From: Chelatococcus caeni
GTDB taxonomy: Bacteria > Pseudomonadota > Alphaproteobacteria > Rhizobiales > Beijerinckiaceae
Length of the DNA: 64,000 nucleotides
NCBI RefSeq assembly: GCF_014196925.1
Contig: NZ_JACIEN010000001.1
Location: 1,116,001-1,180,000 of the forward strand
Reading direction: 5' to 3'
Shown here piece by piece: positions 37,607 through 47,630 of this stretch (within the stretch, counting starts at the first letter, position 1; the number at the start of each line of letters is the position of its first letter). The notes beneath the pieces are model-generated. The model worked only from the letters and a program-made list of their open reading frames with translations, searched no databases and was not told the DNA's origin. A program made the position numbers and the translations under genes.

Positions 37607-37736
37607 GCGCGCCGCCTGCGACCGGCCTCGTCGCGACCGCCGCGTTCCTGACCCCGTGGCGCCACCTTTCCGGCCAATTGAAACAATTTTAGCGGCCTGT
37701 CGTTCGACGGGAGGGCTCAAGACATGGAGAAGACCC

Positions 37737-38528
37737 ATGCGAAAAGTTCTCCTGACCACCGTGGCCGCGCTCGCCCTGGGCCTCGGCCCGGTCTATGCGC
37801 AGGCGCAGCGGCCGCTGCCGGAAGGGGGCGGCGATACGGGTTCGCCCCAGTCCGGACCCGGCACCGGCGGATCGGGCGGCACCGTCGCGCCCGGCGGCTC
37901 CGGCGCCTCGGGGCCTGCGATGAAACGCCAGCCCGGCGCGGGCTCGGTCCAGCCTCCTTCCGCGGCCGGTGAGGGCGTGCGCGGCGAGGCACAGGAGCGG
38001 CGGCAGGGTGCCCCGCGAATGGAAGGGCAGCGTACACCGGGTGCCGGCGAGCAGCCGAGCCGGGCCGAGCGTCAGCAGCGCCCGGGTTCGGCGCAGGGCG
38101 GCGTGCAGATGGACGAGCAGGATCGGGCGCGGCAAGGCGCCGATATCAAGCAGCGCGACGACACGCGCGGCGCCGTCCGCGAGCGCGGGACGACGGATGC
38201 GCCTTCGGGCAGCGCCGGCACGCGCGGCAGCGACACCGACGTGGATACCACCGGTAGCGTCGGCACCAATGTCGAGATCAGTACCGAGCACCGGCGGACG
38301 ATCCGCGAAACCATCACCAGCGAGCGTGTCGAGCCCGTGCGGGACGTGAACTTCACGATCTCGGTCGGCCAGGCGATCCCGCGGACCGTGGAACTGCATC
38401 CCCTGCCGCCACGTGTGGTGGAGATCGTCCCGCAGTACCGCGAGTACGTCTATTTCGTGCTGGCGGATGGCCGGATCGTCATCGTCGATCCCCGGTCCTA
38501 TGAGATCGTCTACATCGTGACCGCCTGA
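37737..38528 (+). CDS. DUF1236-domain exported protein
   Basis: 263 residues from ATG 37737 (GGAGAA 6 bp upstream). Signal peptide [22 protein letters not shown] long disordered, Gly/Gln/Arg-rich linker (~25-160; [20 protein letters not shown]) follows. Then comes the C-terminal DUF1236 region (~205-263) with [20 protein letters not shown] and [20 protein letters not shown]. The domain is common and often duplicated in Hyphomicrobiales exported proteins, function unknown; probably periplasmic or cell-wall associated. Preceded by the terminator at 37579 and followed by a 26-bp palindrome. Confidence 0.85.
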   Translation: MRKVLLTTVAALALGLGPVYAQAQRPLPEGGGDTGSPQSGPGTGGSGGTVAPGGSGASGPAMKRQPGAGSVQPPSAAGEGVRGEAQERRQGAPRMEGQRTPGAGEQPSRAERQQRPGSAQGGVQMDEQDRARQGADIKQRDDTRGAVRERGTTDAPSGSAGTRGSDTDVDTTGSVGTNVEISTEHRRTIRETITSERVEPVRDVNFTISVGQAIPRTVELHPLPPRVVEIVPQYREYVYFVLADGRIVIVDPRSYEIVYIVTA

Positions 38529-38883
38529 CCCGGTGTGTCGATCGTGTACGACGCCCGCCCGGCATGCCGGGCGGGCGCCGTGCCGAAATGTCCCATCCGC
38601 ACGGGCGGTCAAGCGAGGATCAGGCGGATCGCAGGGGCGGCGGTTGCGTGAGCGTTGCGTCGCGGTGCCGAAAGCCGGGAACATGGCTGCTATGCGGCAC
38701 CGCAGCACTTGCGCCCGCGGAGCGCCTGCGATAAGCCTCGGCCGCAAATGCGAAACGGTCCAAGGTAGCGGATTGCAGGCGTTTTTCGCCGCTCCGCCTC
38801 GCTCGGGCCGGCTTCGTGCTGAGCGAGAAATCCGTCCAAGAGCCCGCCGTCCCGGCGACGGGCCACGATACCGCGGGTGCCGG
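38529..38883. other. 355-bp intergenic region before the nuo operon
   Basis: It contains a perfect 26-bp GC palindrome (38552-38577, halves CGCCCGCCCGGCA and TGCCGGGCGGGCG), probably a terminator without T run for the DUF1236 gene. The rest should hold the nuo promoter; I could not place a convincing one. Confidence 0.5.
38552..38577. terminator. Perfect 26-bp palindrome after the DUF1236 gene
   Basis: Two 13-base halves, CGCCCGCCCGGCA and TGCCGGGCGGGCG, with no spacer, 24 bp past the stop. Very stable hairpin but no T run, so termination is inferred. Confidence 0.5.
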
Positions 38884-39249
38884 ATGCAGAGCCTTCTTGC
38901 CGACTATCTGCCGCTCGTCATCTTCATCGGTGTGTCGCTGGTGATCGGGGTGGCGCTGCTTGTGTCGCCGTTCATCGTGGCATATTCGCGGCCTGACGCC
39001 GAGAAGCTGTCGGCCTACGAGTGCGGCTTCAACGCCTTCGACGACGCGCGCATGAAGTTCGATGTGCGATTCTACCTCGTCGCCATCCTCTTCATCATCT
39101 TCGACCTCGAGGTCGCCTTCCTCTTTCCGTGGGCCGTGGCCTTCGGCGACCTCGGCTGGTTCGGCTTCTGGTCCATGATGCTGTTCCTCGGCGTCCTGAC
39201 CGTCGGCTTTATCTACGAGTGGAGAAAGGGAGCCCTCGAATGGGATTGA
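38884..39249 (+). CDS. nuoA: NADH-quinone oxidoreductase subunit A
   Basis: 121 residues, three membrane helices: [40 protein letters not shown] and [19 protein letters not shown]. The conserved loop [20 protein letters not shown], with the Cys that is redox-sensitive in mitochondrial ND3, is intact. Part of the inner-membrane arm joining the peripheral arm. First nuo gene; it overlaps nuoB by 10 bp. Confidence 0.95.
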   Translation: MQSLLADYLPLVIFIGVSLVIGVALLVSPFIVAYSRPDAEKLSAYECGFNAFDDARMKFDVRFYLVAILFIIFDLEVAFLFPWAVAFGDLGWFGFWSMMLFLGVLTVGFIYEWRKGALEWD

Positions 39250-39824
39250 TCGGCGAAGCGAGCGGCCCGGCCGTCGCGCCGGCGGCCAGGGGCATCATCG
39301 ACCCGCGTACGGGCAAGCCCGTGGGCTCGGATGATTCCTTCTTCCTCGGCCTCAACGACGAGCTGGCGGACAAGGGTTTCCTCGTCACCTCGACGGACGA
39401 GCTCATCCAGTGGGCCCGCACCGGCTCGCTGATGTGGATGACCTTCGGCCTTGCCTGCTGCGCCGTGGAGATGATGCAGCTGTCGATGCCGCGCTACGAC
39501 GTCGAGCGCTTCGGCTTCGCTCCGCGCGCCAGCCCGCGCCAGTCGGACGTGATGATCGTCGCCGGCACGCTCACCAACAAGATGGCGCCCGCCCTGCGCA
39601 AGGTCTACGACCAGATGCCGGAGCCGCGCTACGTCATCTCGATGGGCTCGTGCGCCAACGGCGGCGGCTACTACCATTATTCCTATTCGGTCGTGCGCGG
39701 TTGCGACCGGGTGGTGCCGGTCGACATCTATGTCCCGGGCTGCCCGCCGACCGCCGAAGCGCTGCTCTACGGCGTCCTTCTTCTGCAGAAGAAGATCCGC
39801 CGCACCGGCACCATCGAGCGCTGA
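39240..39824 (+). CDS. nuoB: NADH-quinone oxidoreductase subunit B (PSST, cluster N2)
   Basis: 194 residues. The 4Fe-4S cluster N2 ligands are the tandem Cys in [12 protein letters not shown] plus [11 protein letters not shown] and [11 protein letters not shown]. It passes electrons to ubiquinone at the membrane interface. Starts inside the end of nuoA. Confidence 0.96.
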   Translation: MGLIGEASGPAVAPAARGIIDPRTGKPVGSDDSFFLGLNDELADKGFLVTSTDELIQWARTGSLMWMTFGLACCAVEMMQLSMPRYDVERFGFAPRASPRQSDVMIVAGTLTNKMAPALRKVYDQMPEPRYVISMGSCANGGGYYHYSYSVVRGCDRVVPVDIYVPGCPPTAEALLYGVLLLQKKIRRTGTIER

Positions 39825-39836
39825 GGGGGGAAGGCG

Positions 39837-40439
39837 ATGAGCGTCAACCTGACCGAGCTCGGTGAACATATCCTCGCATCGCTGCCGGGTGCGGCGAAGG
39901 CGGCGGGCGTCGGCTTCGACGAACTGACGATCTACGCCGAGGCGGGTGAGATCGTCCGCGTGCTGACCTTCCTGCGCGACGACGCGCGCTGCCGCTTCGT
40001 CAACTTCACGGACCTGTGCGGCGTCGACTATCCGGTGCGCGAGAAACGCTTCGACGTCGTCTACCACCTCCTGTCGCCGCACCATAACACCCGCATCCGC
40101 GTGAAGGTGGAGGCCGACGAGGCGACGCCCGTGCCCTCCGCCATCGGCGTCTTCCCGGCCGCCAACTGGTTCGAGCGCGAGGCCTACGACCTCTACGGCA
40201 TCCTGTTCTCCGGCCATCCGGACCTGCGCCGCATCCTCACCGACTACGGCTTCGAGGGCCATCCGCTGCGCAAGGACTTTCCGCTCACCGGCTTCGTCGA
40301 GGTGCGCTACGACGACGAGGAGAAGCGGGTGGTCTACGAGCCGGTGCGGCTCAACCAGGAATTCCGCAACTTCGACTTTCTCTCGCCGTGGGAGGGCACC
40401 GACTACGTGCTGCCCGGCGACGAGAAGGCCAAGGGGTGA
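39837..40439 (+). CDS. nuoC: NADH-quinone oxidoreductase subunit C
   Basis: 200 residues, 30-kDa subunit of the peripheral arm, no cofactor. Signature [20 protein letters not shown] (~114-133), then [17 protein letters not shown]. Ribosome site GAGGGGGGAAGG. A separate gene here, not fused to nuoD as in enterics. Its stop is 9 bp before the first heptamer repeat of the inserted element. Confidence 0.95.
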   Translation: MSVNLTELGEHILASLPGAAKAAGVGFDELTIYAEAGEIVRVLTFLRDDARCRFVNFTDLCGVDYPVREKRFDVVYHLLSPHHNTRIRVKVEADEATPVPSAIGVFPAANWFEREAYDLYGILFSGHPDLRRILTDYGFEGHPLRKDFPLTGFVEVRYDDEEKRVVYEPVRLNQEFRNFDFLSPWEGTDYVLPGDEKAKG

Positions 40440-40447
40440 CGGCAATG

Positions 40448-40470
40448 GTCAGTCGGCAGTCGGCAGTCGT
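40448..40470. repeat. Left heptamer array, (CAGTCGG)x3
   Basis: Three tandem copies of CAGTCGG (the last ends in T) at 40450-40470. It matches, in inverted orientation, the degenerate four-copy array at 40866-40893. Together they flank the four-helix-bundle gene. Confidence 0.75.
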
Positions 40471-40490
40471 GACCGGGGAGGGGCGGTGCG

Positions 40491-40862
40491 ATGGATATCC
40501 AGTCGTATCGCGATCTTCGCGTGTGGCGCGAGGCTATGGAACTCGCGGAAGGCTGCTATCGGCTGACCGGTGGTTTCCCCAAGGACGAACTCTTCGGGAT
40601 GACGGCTCAGATCAGACGGGCTGGCGTTTCGATTCCCGCGAATATCGCGGAAGGATATGGGCGGGGGAGTGCCGGCGCGTACGTGCACTTTCTCAAAGTC
40701 GCGCAGGGATCTCTGAAAGAGCTGGAGACGCATCTGCTCCTTGCCGAGAGAGTGGGTTTGGCGGAAGGCGCGGCGATTACAAGCCTGCTCGAAGCCTGCG
40801 ACTCCGTCGGGAAGATGTTGCGGTCGTTGATCCGAGCGATCGAACGAGGGCAGAACGCGTGA
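40491..40862 (+). CDS. Four-helix-bundle protein, S23/IVS family (TIGR02436-like), inserted in the nuo operon
   Basis: 123 residues, family length. Starts MDIQSYRDLRVWREAMELAE, with the core motif QIRRAGVSIPANIAEGYGRG (~42-61) and QGSLKELETHLLLAERVG (~72-89). Ribosome site GGGGAGGGG. The fold is a small helical bundle first met in proteins encoded within 23S rRNA intervening sequences and related to the Avd accessory protein of diversity-generating retroelements. Function unknown. It lies between nuoC and nuoD, uses visibly less GC-biased third codon positions than its neighbours, and is bracketed by inverted heptamer arrays. These are signs of later insertion. Confidence 0.9.
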   Translation: MDIQSYRDLRVWREAMELAEGCYRLTGGFPKDELFGMTAQIRRAGVSIPANIAEGYGRGSAGAYVHFLKVAQGSLKELETHLLLAERVGLAEGAAITSLLEACDSVGKMLRSLIRAIERGQNA

Positions 40863-40865
40863 CCT

Positions 40866-40893
40866 TCGACTGTCTACTGCCGATTGCCGACTG
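40866..40893. repeat. Right heptamer array, inverted and degenerate
   Basis: TCGACTG, TCTACTG, CCGATTG, CCGACTG in tandem. On the minus strand these read CAGTCGG, CAATCGG, CAGTAGA, CAGTCGA, i.e. the left array turned round. It begins 3 bp after the stop of the four-helix-bundle gene and ends 35 bp before nuoD. Confidence 0.75.
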
Positions 40894-40928
40894 CCCCGAC
40901 GCAAACGCCACATGCCAGGCGCAACGCC

Positions 40929-42119
40929 ATGACTGAGCATCAGATCCGCAATTTCTCGATCAACTTCGGCCCGCAGCATCCGGCGGCGCACGGCGTGCTG
41001 CGCCTCGTGCTCGAGCTCGACGGCGAGGTGGTGGAGCGCGTCGACCCGCATATCGGCCTCCTGCACCGGGGCACCGAGAAGCTGATCGAGGCCAAGACCT
41101 ACCTGCAGGCGGTGCCCTATTTCGACCGGCTCGACTATGTCGCGCCGATGAACCAGGAGCATGCCTACGCGCTCGCCGTCGAGAAGCTGCTCGGCATCAC
41201 GGTGCCGCGGCGCGGCCAGCTCATCCGCGTGCTCTATTCGGAGATCGGGCGTCTCCTCTCGCACCTTCTCAACGTGACCACGCAGGCCATGGACGTCGGC
41301 GCGCTCACGCCGCCGCTCTGGGGCTTCGAGGAGCGCGAGAAGCTGATGATCTTCTATGAGCGGGCCTCGGGCGCGCGCATGCACGCGGCCTATGTGCGCC
41401 CCGGCGGCGTGCACCAGGACCTGCCCAACAAGCTCATCGACGATATCTGGGACTTCTGCGATCCCTTCCTCAAGGTCTGCGACGACCTCGAAGGGCTGCT
41501 CACCGACAACCGCATCTTCAAGCAGCGCAACGTCGACATCGGCGTGGTCTCGCTCGACGAGTGCTGGGCCTGGGGCTTCTCCGGCGTCATGGTGCGCGGC
41601 TCGGGCGCGGCGTGGGACCTGCGCAAGGCGCAGCCCTACGAGTGCTACGAAGAGCTCGATTTCGACATCCCGGTCGGCAAGAACGGCGACTGCTACGACC
41701 GTTACTGCATCCGCATGGAAGAGATGCGGCAGTCCATCCGCATCATGAAGCAGTGCCTCGAGAAGCTGCGCTTGCCCGAAGGGCAGGGCCCGGTCTCGAC
41801 GAGCGACCACAAGGTCGTGCCGCCCAAGCGCGGCGAGATGAAGCGCTCGATGGAAGCGCTCATCCACCACTTCAAGCTCTATACGGAAGGCTACCACGTT
41901 CCCGCGGGCGACGTTTACGCCGCCGTCGAGGCGCCCAAGGGCGAATTCGGCGTCTATCTGGTGTCGGACGGCACCAACAAGCCGTATCGCTGCAAGATTA
42001 AGGCGCCGGGCTTCGCCCATCTGCAGGCCATGGATTTCATGTGTCGCGGCCACATGCTGGCCGACGTCTCGGCCGTGCTCGGCTCGCTCGACATCGTGTT
42101 CGGCGAGGTCGACCGCTGA
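40929..42119 (+). CDS. nuoD: NADH-quinone oxidoreductase subunit D
   Basis: 396 residues from ATG 40929 ([20 protein letters not shown]), standard alphaproteobacterial length. The 49-kDa subunit forms the quinone pocket with Nuo[21 protein letters not shown] (~14-33), HRGTEKLIE, and the C-terminal [20 protein letters not shown]. The ribosome site is weak (AGGCG), possibly because the inserted element changed the upstream context. The stop overlaps the next gene's ATG by one base. Confidence 0.95.
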   Translation: MTEHQIRNFSINFGPQHPAAHGVLRLVLELDGEVVERVDPHIGLLHRGTEKLIEAKTYLQAVPYFDRLDYVAPMNQEHAYALAVEKLLGITVPRRGQLIRVLYSEIGRLLSHLLNVTTQAMDVGALTPPLWGFEEREKLMIFYERASGARMHAAYVRPGGVHQDLPNKLIDDIWDFCDPFLKVCDDLEGLLTDNRIFKQRNVDIGVVSLDECWAWGFSGVMVRGSGAAWDLRKAQPYECYEELDFDIPVGKNGDCYDRYCIRMEEMRQSIRIMKQCLEKLRLPEGQGPVSTSDHKVVPPKRGEMKRSMEALIHHFKLYTEGYHVPAGDVYAAVEAPKGEFGVYLVSDGTNKPYRCKIKAPGFAHLQAMDFMCRGHMLADVSAVLGSLDIVFGEVDR

Positions 42120-43051
42120 TGGCTTCGGCGCCGGCCATAGAAGGGACGGGCCCCGTGGCCTACGCATCCGGCTGGACTCCGTCGGAGCGTACGCGCCGCA
42201 AGGTGCTCGAGCCGCTGCGCCGGCGCGTCCTGGGGCCGCTCTTCACCCGTCTCGGCTACGACCTTCTGCCGGCCGTGCCGGAATGGGAGCACCGGCCCCT
42301 GTCGCGCCGCGAGGTCGACCGCCTCGTGCGCGGTGCCGCCCACCATATCGCCGTCGATCTGGAAGCCGCAGGCATCGCGGTGCCGGAGGACATGGAAGGC
42401 CTGGTGCGCGCCTTCTATGAAGACATCTGCCAGTGCCCCGTCCGCCAGAAGCACGGGGGCAACGGCTTCAACGGCGCGCTCGAGCTCTTCGTCGCCGCGC
42501 GGGCGCTCGCTCCCGACGTCATCATCGAATCGGGCGTCTTCCGCGGCCTGACGACCTGGGTGCTGCGCAAGGCCTGCCCCGAGGCGCGGATCTTCTGCTT
42601 TGACGCGGTCTTCGCCAATCTGCAGCACCGCGACCCGGCGGCCACCTATCACGAGGCCGATTGGTCGGGCTACGACTTCGGCGGGCTCGACCTGTCGCGC
42701 GCGCTCGCCTTCTTCGACGATCACATCGACCAGGCGCGGCGCATCATCGAGGCGGGGGAGCGCGGCCTTCGCCACCTCGTCTTCGACGACAATACCGCCG
42801 CCCATTGCATCCACGCCCATGGCGGCCCGGCCTTTCCGACCGTCGACATGGTGCTCGCCGACGACCTCGCGACGGAGCCGGTGCGCTGGCTGCGCAACGG
42901 GCGCGAGTTCGTCTACGAGGCGGACGCCTCCGTCATCGAAGCCGTCCGCGAGCGGGTCGAGACGGTGCGCAATTTCGATGATCTCCATGGCGTTACCGGC
43001 TATTCGCCGGCGCGCCTGACCTATGTGAAGCTCAAGGACAGGCGGATCTGA
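42119..43051 (+). CDS. Rossmann-like protein, possible SAM-dependent methyltransferase, inside the nuo operon
   Basis: 310 residues; ATG 42119 overlaps the nuoD stop (TGATG) and its own stop overlaps the nuoE ATG in the same way, so translation is coupled on both sides. The N-terminal ~60 residues are basic ([20 protein letters not shown]). The core has a motif-I-like strand-loop-helix [17 protein letters not shown] (134-150), then ARIFCFD (156-162) and [13 protein letters not shown] (218-230). These resemble CmcI/TylF-type methyltransferases, but the usual glycine pattern is reduced to S-G-V-F-R-G. Not a known complex I subunit. GC and codon use match the operon. Function unknown; a role in subunit modification is speculation. 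Confidence 0.65.
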   Translation: MASAPAIEGTGPVAYASGWTPSERTRRKVLEPLRRRVLGPLFTRLGYDLLPAVPEWEHRPLSRREVDRLVRGAAHHIAVDLEAAGIAVPEDMEGLVRAFYEDICQCPVRQKHGGNGFNGALELFVAARALAPDVIIESGVFRGLTTWVLRKACPEARIFCFDAVFANLQHRDPAATYHEADWSGYDFGGLDLSRALAFFDDHIDQARRIIEAGERGLRHLVFDDNTAAHCIHAHGGPAFPTVDMVLADDLATEPVRWLRNGREFVYEADASVIEAVRERVETVRNFDDLHGVTGYSPARLTYVKLKDRRI

Positions 43052-44181
43052 TGGCTGTTCGTCGTCTCGCCCCCAAGGAATTCCAGCCCGACAGCTTCGC
43101 CTTCTCGGCGGAGAATGCGATCTGGGCCGGGCAGCAGATCGCGAAATATCCCGAAGGCCGGCAGGCCTCGGCGGTGATCGCGCTGTTGTGGAAGGCGCAG
43201 GAGCAGGCCGGCGGCTGGCTGCCCGAACCGGCGATCCGTACCGTCGCCGACCTTCTCAAGATGCCCTACATCCGGGTGCTCGAGGTCGCGACCTTCTACA
43301 CCATGTTCAACCTGGAGCCCGTCGGCCGCCATCTCGTGCAGCTGTGCGGCACGACGCCCTGCATGCTGCGCGGCGCCGAGCAGCTCAAGGACGTCTTGAA
43401 GCGCAGGGTCGGCGACGAGAAGCACGTCAGTGCCGACGGCAAGTTCTCGTGGATGGAGGTCGAGTGCCTCGGCGCCTGCTGCAACGCGCCGATGGTGCAG
43501 ATCAACAACGACTACTACGAGGATCTGACGCCGGAGAGCCTCGAGAAGCTGCTCGACGATCTCGCCGCCGGCAAGCCGGTGAAGCCCGGCCCGCAGAACG
43601 GCCGGCGCGCCTCCGAGCCGGAGGGTGCCATCACCACCTTGAGCGATCCTTCGCTGTTCGACGGCTCCCAGATCGGCGCCTGGCGCCAGCGCTTCGAGGC
43701 CGAGGCGGCCGAGAAGGCGCGCGCCGAGGCGGAGGCTGCCGCCGCAGCGCCGGAGGCGGCGAAGACGCCCGAGCCCGCCAAGCCGAAGGAGACGCGCGCC
43801 GAGGAGAAGGCCGCCGACCGTCCCGAGGTACGCGTGGCCGAAGGCAAGGCGCCGATCGCGGCGGCCGCCAAGGCGGATGCGGCCGAGGGCGTGGCGGACG
43901 AGCACAAGCCCGTCCTCCTCACCAAGGCGCGCGACGACGGCCCGGACGACCTCAAGCTCATCCACGGTGTCGGGCCGAAGCTCGCGACCATGCTGAACGA
44001 GCTCGGCATCTACCACTTCGATCAGATCGCCGCCTGGAACGAGATGAATCTCGCCTGGGTCGACCAGCACCTCGGCGCCTTCCGCGGGCGCGCGGTGCGC
44101 GACAAGTGGATCGAGCAGGCCAGGAAGCTCGCCACGGGCTGGCGCCCGGCGAGCGACGTCGGCGAGAAGCCGGAGGAGTGA
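43051..44181 (+). CDS. nuoE: NADH-quinone oxidoreductase subunit E with long C-terminal extension
   Basis: 376 residues; typical NuoE is 160-220. The thioredoxin-like domain (~1-175) holds the 2Fe-2S N1a ligands C99 and C104 ([11 protein letters not shown]) and C139 and C143 (CLGACCNAP). Next is an Ala/Glu/Lys-rich, probably disordered linker (~225-290). It ends in a helix-hairpin-helix-like segment, [20 protein letters not shown] (~301-320), and a further helical tail. Such tails occur in Hyphomicrobiales NuoE, so this is probably lineage-typical. Start TGATG-coupled to the gene above. Confidence 0.93.
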   Translation: MAVRRLAPKEFQPDSFAFSAENAIWAGQQIAKYPEGRQASAVIALLWKAQEQAGGWLPEPAIRTVADLLKMPYIRVLEVATFYTMFNLEPVGRHLVQLCGTTPCMLRGAEQLKDVLKRRVGDEKHVSADGKFSWMEVECLGACCNAPMVQINNDYYEDLTPESLEKLLDDLAAGKPVKPGPQNGRRASEPEGAITTLSDPSLFDGSQIGAWRQRFEAEAAEKARAEAEAAAAAPEAAKTPEPAKPKETRAEEKAADRPEVRVAEGKAPIAAAAKADAAEGVADEHKPVLLTKARDDGPDDLKLIHGVGPKLATMLNELGIYHFDQIAAWNEMNLAWVDQHLGAFRGRAVRDKWIEQARKLATGWRPASDVGEKPEE

Positions 44182-44187
44182 GCGGCC

Positions 44188-45489
44188 ATGCTGTCTGACA
44201 AGGACCGCATTTTCACCAATCTCTACGGGCTTCACAGCCCTGGCCTCGAGGCCGCGAAGATGCGCGGCGCGTGGGACGGCACCAAGTTCCTGCTGCAGCA
44301 GGGGCGCGACTGGATCATCGAGGAGATGAAGAAGTCGGGCCTGCGCGGGCGCGGCGGCGCCGGCTTCCCCACCGGCCTCAAGTGGTCGTTCATGCCCAAG
44401 CAGTCCGACGGGCGCCCGCACTACCTCGTCGTCAACGCCGACGAGTCGGAGCCGGGCACCTGCAAGGACCGCGAGATCATGCGCCATGATCCGCACCTCC
44501 TGGTCGAGGGCTGCCTCATCGCCTCCTTCGCCATGGGTGCCAACGCGGCCTACATCTACATCCGCGGCGAGTACATCGCCGAGCGCGAGGCGCTGCAGCG
44601 GGCGGTGGACGAGGCCTACGAGGCGCGCCTCATCGGCAAGGACAACGTCCACGGCTATCCCTTCGACCTCTACGTGCACCACGGCGCCGGCGCCTATATC
44701 TGCGGCGAGGAGACGGCGCTGCTCGAGAGCCTCGAGGGCAAGAAGGGCATGCCGCGGCTGAAGCCGCCGTTCCCGGCCAACATGGGCCTCTACGGCTGCC
44801 CGACGACGGTGAACAACGTCGAGTCGATCGCCGTCGCCGGCACCATCCTGCGCCGCGGCGCCTCCTGGTTCGCGAGCCTCGGCCGGCCGAACAACGTCGG
44901 CACGAAGCTCTTCTGCGTCTCCGGCCACGTCAACAAGCCGTGCAACGTGGAAGAGGAGATGGGCATCACCTTCCGTGAGCTCATCGACCGGCATTGCGGC
45001 GGCATCCGCGGCGGCTGGGACAACCTGCTCGCCGTCATCCCCGGCGGCTCCTCGGTGCCCTGCGTGCCGGCCGAGCAGATCATCGACTGCCCGATGGACT
45101 TCGATTCCCTCAGGAACCTGAAGTCCGGCCTCGGCACCGCCGCGGTCATCGTCATGGACAGGTCCACCGACATCGTCCGGGCGATCGCGCGGCTCAGTTA
45201 TTTCTACAAGCACGAGAGCTGCGGCCAGTGCACGCCCTGCCGCGAGGGCACGGGCTGGATGTGGCGCGTGCTGACGCGCATGGCCGAGGGCCGGGCGCAG
45301 AAGCGCGAGATCGACATGCTCCTCGACGTGACCTACCAGGTCGAGGGCCACACGATCTGCGCGCTCGGCGATGCCGCGGCCTGGCCGGTGCAGGGCCTCA
45401 TCCGCCATTTCCGCCACGAGATCGAGAAGCGCATCGACGATTATGCGGCCAACCCGCATTCGGATGCGGTTCTGCAGGCAGCTGAGTGA
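44188..45489 (+). CDS. nuoF: NADH-quinone oxidoreductase subunit F (NADH/FMN site)
   Basis: 433 residues. FMN/NADH site: [20 protein letters not shown] (~51-70) and [17 protein letters not shown]. Second glycine motif: [20 protein letters not shown]. The N3 4Fe-4S ligands are in [15 protein letters not shown] plus a later Cys in HTICALGDA. It takes electrons from NADH in the cytoplasmic arm. 6 bp after nuoE. Confidence 0.97.
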   Translation: MLSDKDRIFTNLYGLHSPGLEAAKMRGAWDGTKFLLQQGRDWIIEEMKKSGLRGRGGAGFPTGLKWSFMPKQSDGRPHYLVVNADESEPGTCKDREIMRHDPHLLVEGCLIASFAMGANAAYIYIRGEYIAEREALQRAVDEAYEARLIGKDNVHGYPFDLYVHHGAGAYICGEETALLESLEGKKGMPRLKPPFPANMGLYGCPTTVNNVESIAVAGTILRRGASWFASLGRPNNVGTKLFCVSGHVNKPCNVEEEMGITFRELIDRHCGGIRGGWDNLLAVIPGGSSVPCVPAEQIIDCPMDFDSLRNLKSGLGTAAVIVMDRSTDIVRAIARLSYFYKHESCGQCTPCREGTGWMWRVLTRMAEGRAQKREIDMLLDVTYQVEGHTICALGDAAAWPVQGLIRHFRHEIEKRIDDYAANPHSDAVLQAAE

Positions 45490-45539
45490 TTGATCACGTC
45501 CGGGCGGCTCGCCGTCGGACGGGAAAGGACGAAGTAGCG

Positions 45540-47618
45540 ATGGCCAAGCTCATCGTCGACGGCAACGAGATCGAGGTGCCTGCGGAGTTCACCATCCTGC
45601 AGGCCTGCGAGGAGGCGGGCGCCGAAGTGCCGCGCTTCTGCTTCCATGAGCGGCTGTCGATCGCCGGCAACTGCCGCATGTGCCTTGTCGAGGTGAAGGG
45701 CTCGCCGAAGCCCGTCGCCTCCTGCGCCATGTCGGTGCGCGACCTGAGGCCCGGCCCCAACGGCGAGCCGCCGGTCGTCAACACCCGCACGCCGCTCGTC
45801 AAGAAGGCGCGCGAGGGCGTGATGGAGTTCCTGCTTATCAACCACCCGCTCGACTGCCCGATCTGCGACCAGGGCGGGGAATGCGACCTGCAGGACCAGG
45901 CCATGGCCTACGGCGTCGATTCCTCGCGCTTCGCCGAGAACAAGCGCGCCGTCGAGGACAAGTACATCGGCCCGCTGGTCAAGACCTCCATGAACCGGTG
46001 CATCCACTGCACCCGCTGCATCCGCTTCACCACCGAGGTCGCCGGCGTGCCGGACCTCGGCGCCATCGGCCGCGGCGAGGACATGGAGATCACGACCTAT
46101 CTCGAGCACGCCATGGGCTCGGAGCTGCAGGGCAACGTGATCGACCTGTGCCCGGTAGGCGCGCTGACCTCGAAGCCCTACGCCTTCAAGGCGCGGCCCT
46201 GGGAACTGTCGAAGACCGAATCCGTCGACGTGATGGATGCGATCGGCTCGGCCATCCGTGTCGATGCCCGCGGGCGCGAAGTCATGCGCTTCCTGCCGCG
46301 CGTCAACGAGTTCATCAACGAGGAATGGATCTCGGACAAGACGCGCTTCGTCTGGGACGGCCTCAGGACCCAGCGCCTCGACCGCCCCTATGTGCGGGAG
46401 AACGGACGGCTGCGTCCGGCGAGCTGGAACGAGGCCTTCGCCCTCATCGCCGAAAAGGTCAATGCGGCGAAGAGCGAGCGCATCGGCGCCATCGTCGGCG
46501 ACCTTGCCGCCGTCGAGGAGACCTACGCCCTCAAGCTCCTCATGGAGAAGCTCGGCGTTCCCAACATCGACTGCCGCCAGGACGGCGCGCGGCTCGACCC
46601 GGCGCTCGGGCGCGCGACCTATCTCTTCAACACGACCATTGCCGGCATCGAGGATGCCGATGCGGTGCTGCTCATCGGCACCAATCCGCGCAAGGAAGCG
46701 CCGGTGCTCAACGCCCGCATCCGCAAGCGCTGGCGCCTGCTGCGCACGCCCATCGGCGTGATCGGCGAGAATGTCGATCTGACCTACGAATATTCCTATC
46801 TCGGCGCCGGCGCGCAGACGCTGGCCGATCTCGCGGCCGGCAACGGCGCCTTCCTCGAGGTGCTGAGCAAGGCCGAGCGGCCGCTCATCATCGTGGGGCA
46901 GGGGGCCTTGGCGCGTGAGGACGGCATGGCCGTGCTCGCGGCGGCGGCGAAGCTCGCCAAGGCCGTCGGTGCCCTCGGCGAGGAGTGGAACGGCTTCTCG
47001 GTGCTGCACACCGCCGCGGCGCGGGCCGGCGCGCTCGACCTCGGCTTCGTGCCGAAGGCGGACGGCCTCGACGTTGCCGGGATGCTGGCGCCGGGCGCGC
47101 TCGACGTCCTCTTCCTTCTCGGTGCCGACGAGGTCGACGTGCCGGAAGGCGCCTTCGTCGTCTACCAGGGCACGCACGGCGACCGCGGCGCCCACAGGGC
47201 CGACGTCATCCTGCCGGGTGCGACCTACACCGAAAAGACCGGCATCTACGTCAACACCGAGGGGCGCCCGCAGCTCGCCAACCGGGCGGTGTTCCCGCCG
47301 GGTGACGCGCGGGAGGACTGGGCGATCCTGCGTGCTCTGTCCGATGTCCTCGGCAAGCGCCTGCCGTTCGATTCGCTTGCGGCGCTGCGCGAGCAGCTCT
47401 TCGCCGCGCATCCCCATCTCGCCGCCATCGGCGAGATTGCGCCGGCGGACGGCGCCGGCATCGAGGCGCTCGCCGGCAAGGGCGGCGCGCTCGCCGATGC
47501 GCCGCTTACCTCGCCGATCGTCGATTTCTACCTCACCAACCCCATCGCGCGCGCTTCCGCCGTCATGGCCGAGTGCTCGGCTCTGGCCGGCGGGGCGCTG
47601 AAGCAGGCAGCAGAGTAA
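45540..47618 (+). CDS. nuoG: NADH-quinone oxidoreductase subunit G
   Basis: 692 residues from ATG 45540 (GGAAAGGA upstream). N-terminal 2Fe-2[21 protein letters not shown] (~33-52). Next: [20 protein letters not shown], with one His and three Cys. Then [18 protein letters not shown] and [15 protein letters not shown]. The molybdopterin-like domain follows with no metal site. The extra N7 cluster motif of enteric NuoG is not seen, as usual in alphaproteobacteria. Confidence 0.96.
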   Translation: MAKLIVDGNEIEVPAEFTILQACEEAGAEVPRFCFHERLSIAGNCRMCLVEVKGSPKPVASCAMSVRDLRPGPNGEPPVVNTRTPLVKKAREGVMEFLLINHPLDCPICDQGGECDLQDQAMAYGVDSSRFAENKRAVEDKYIGPLVKTSMNRCIHCTRCIRFTTEVAGVPDLGAIGRGEDMEITTYLEHAMGSELQGNVIDLCPVGALTSKPYAFKARPWELSKTESVDVMDAIGSAIRVDARGREVMRFLPRVNEFINEEWISDKTRFVWDGLRTQRLDRPYVRENGRLRPASWNEAFALIAEKVNAAKSERIGAIVGDLAAVEETYALKLLMEKLGVPNIDCRQDGARLDPALGRATYLFNTTIAGIEDADAVLLIGTNPRKEAPVLNARIRKRWRLLRTPIGVIGENVDLTYEYSYLGAGAQTLADLAAGNGAFLEVLSKAERPLIIVGQGALAREDGMAVLAAAAKLAKAVGALGEEWNGFSVLHTAAARAGALDLGFVPKADGLDVAGMLAPGALDVLFLLGADEVDVPEGAFVVYQGTHGDRGAHRADVILPGATYTEKTGIYVNTEGRPQLANRAVFPPGDAREDWAILRALSDVLGKRLPFDSLAALREQLFAAHPHLAAIGEIAPADGAGIEALAGKGGALADAPLTSPIVDFYLTNPIARASAVMAECSALAGGALKQAAE

Positions 47619-47630
47619 GGACCACGCCCG

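Noticed and set aside
40491-40862. Diversity-generating retroelement (the Avd accessory protein is in the same fold family)
   Set aside because: No reverse transcriptase, template repeat or variable repeat anywhere in the window; the gene stands alone.
40448-40893. CRISPR-like array from the heptamer repeats
   Set aside because: Repeat unit is only 7 bp, without spacers, in two small inverted groups; no cas genes.
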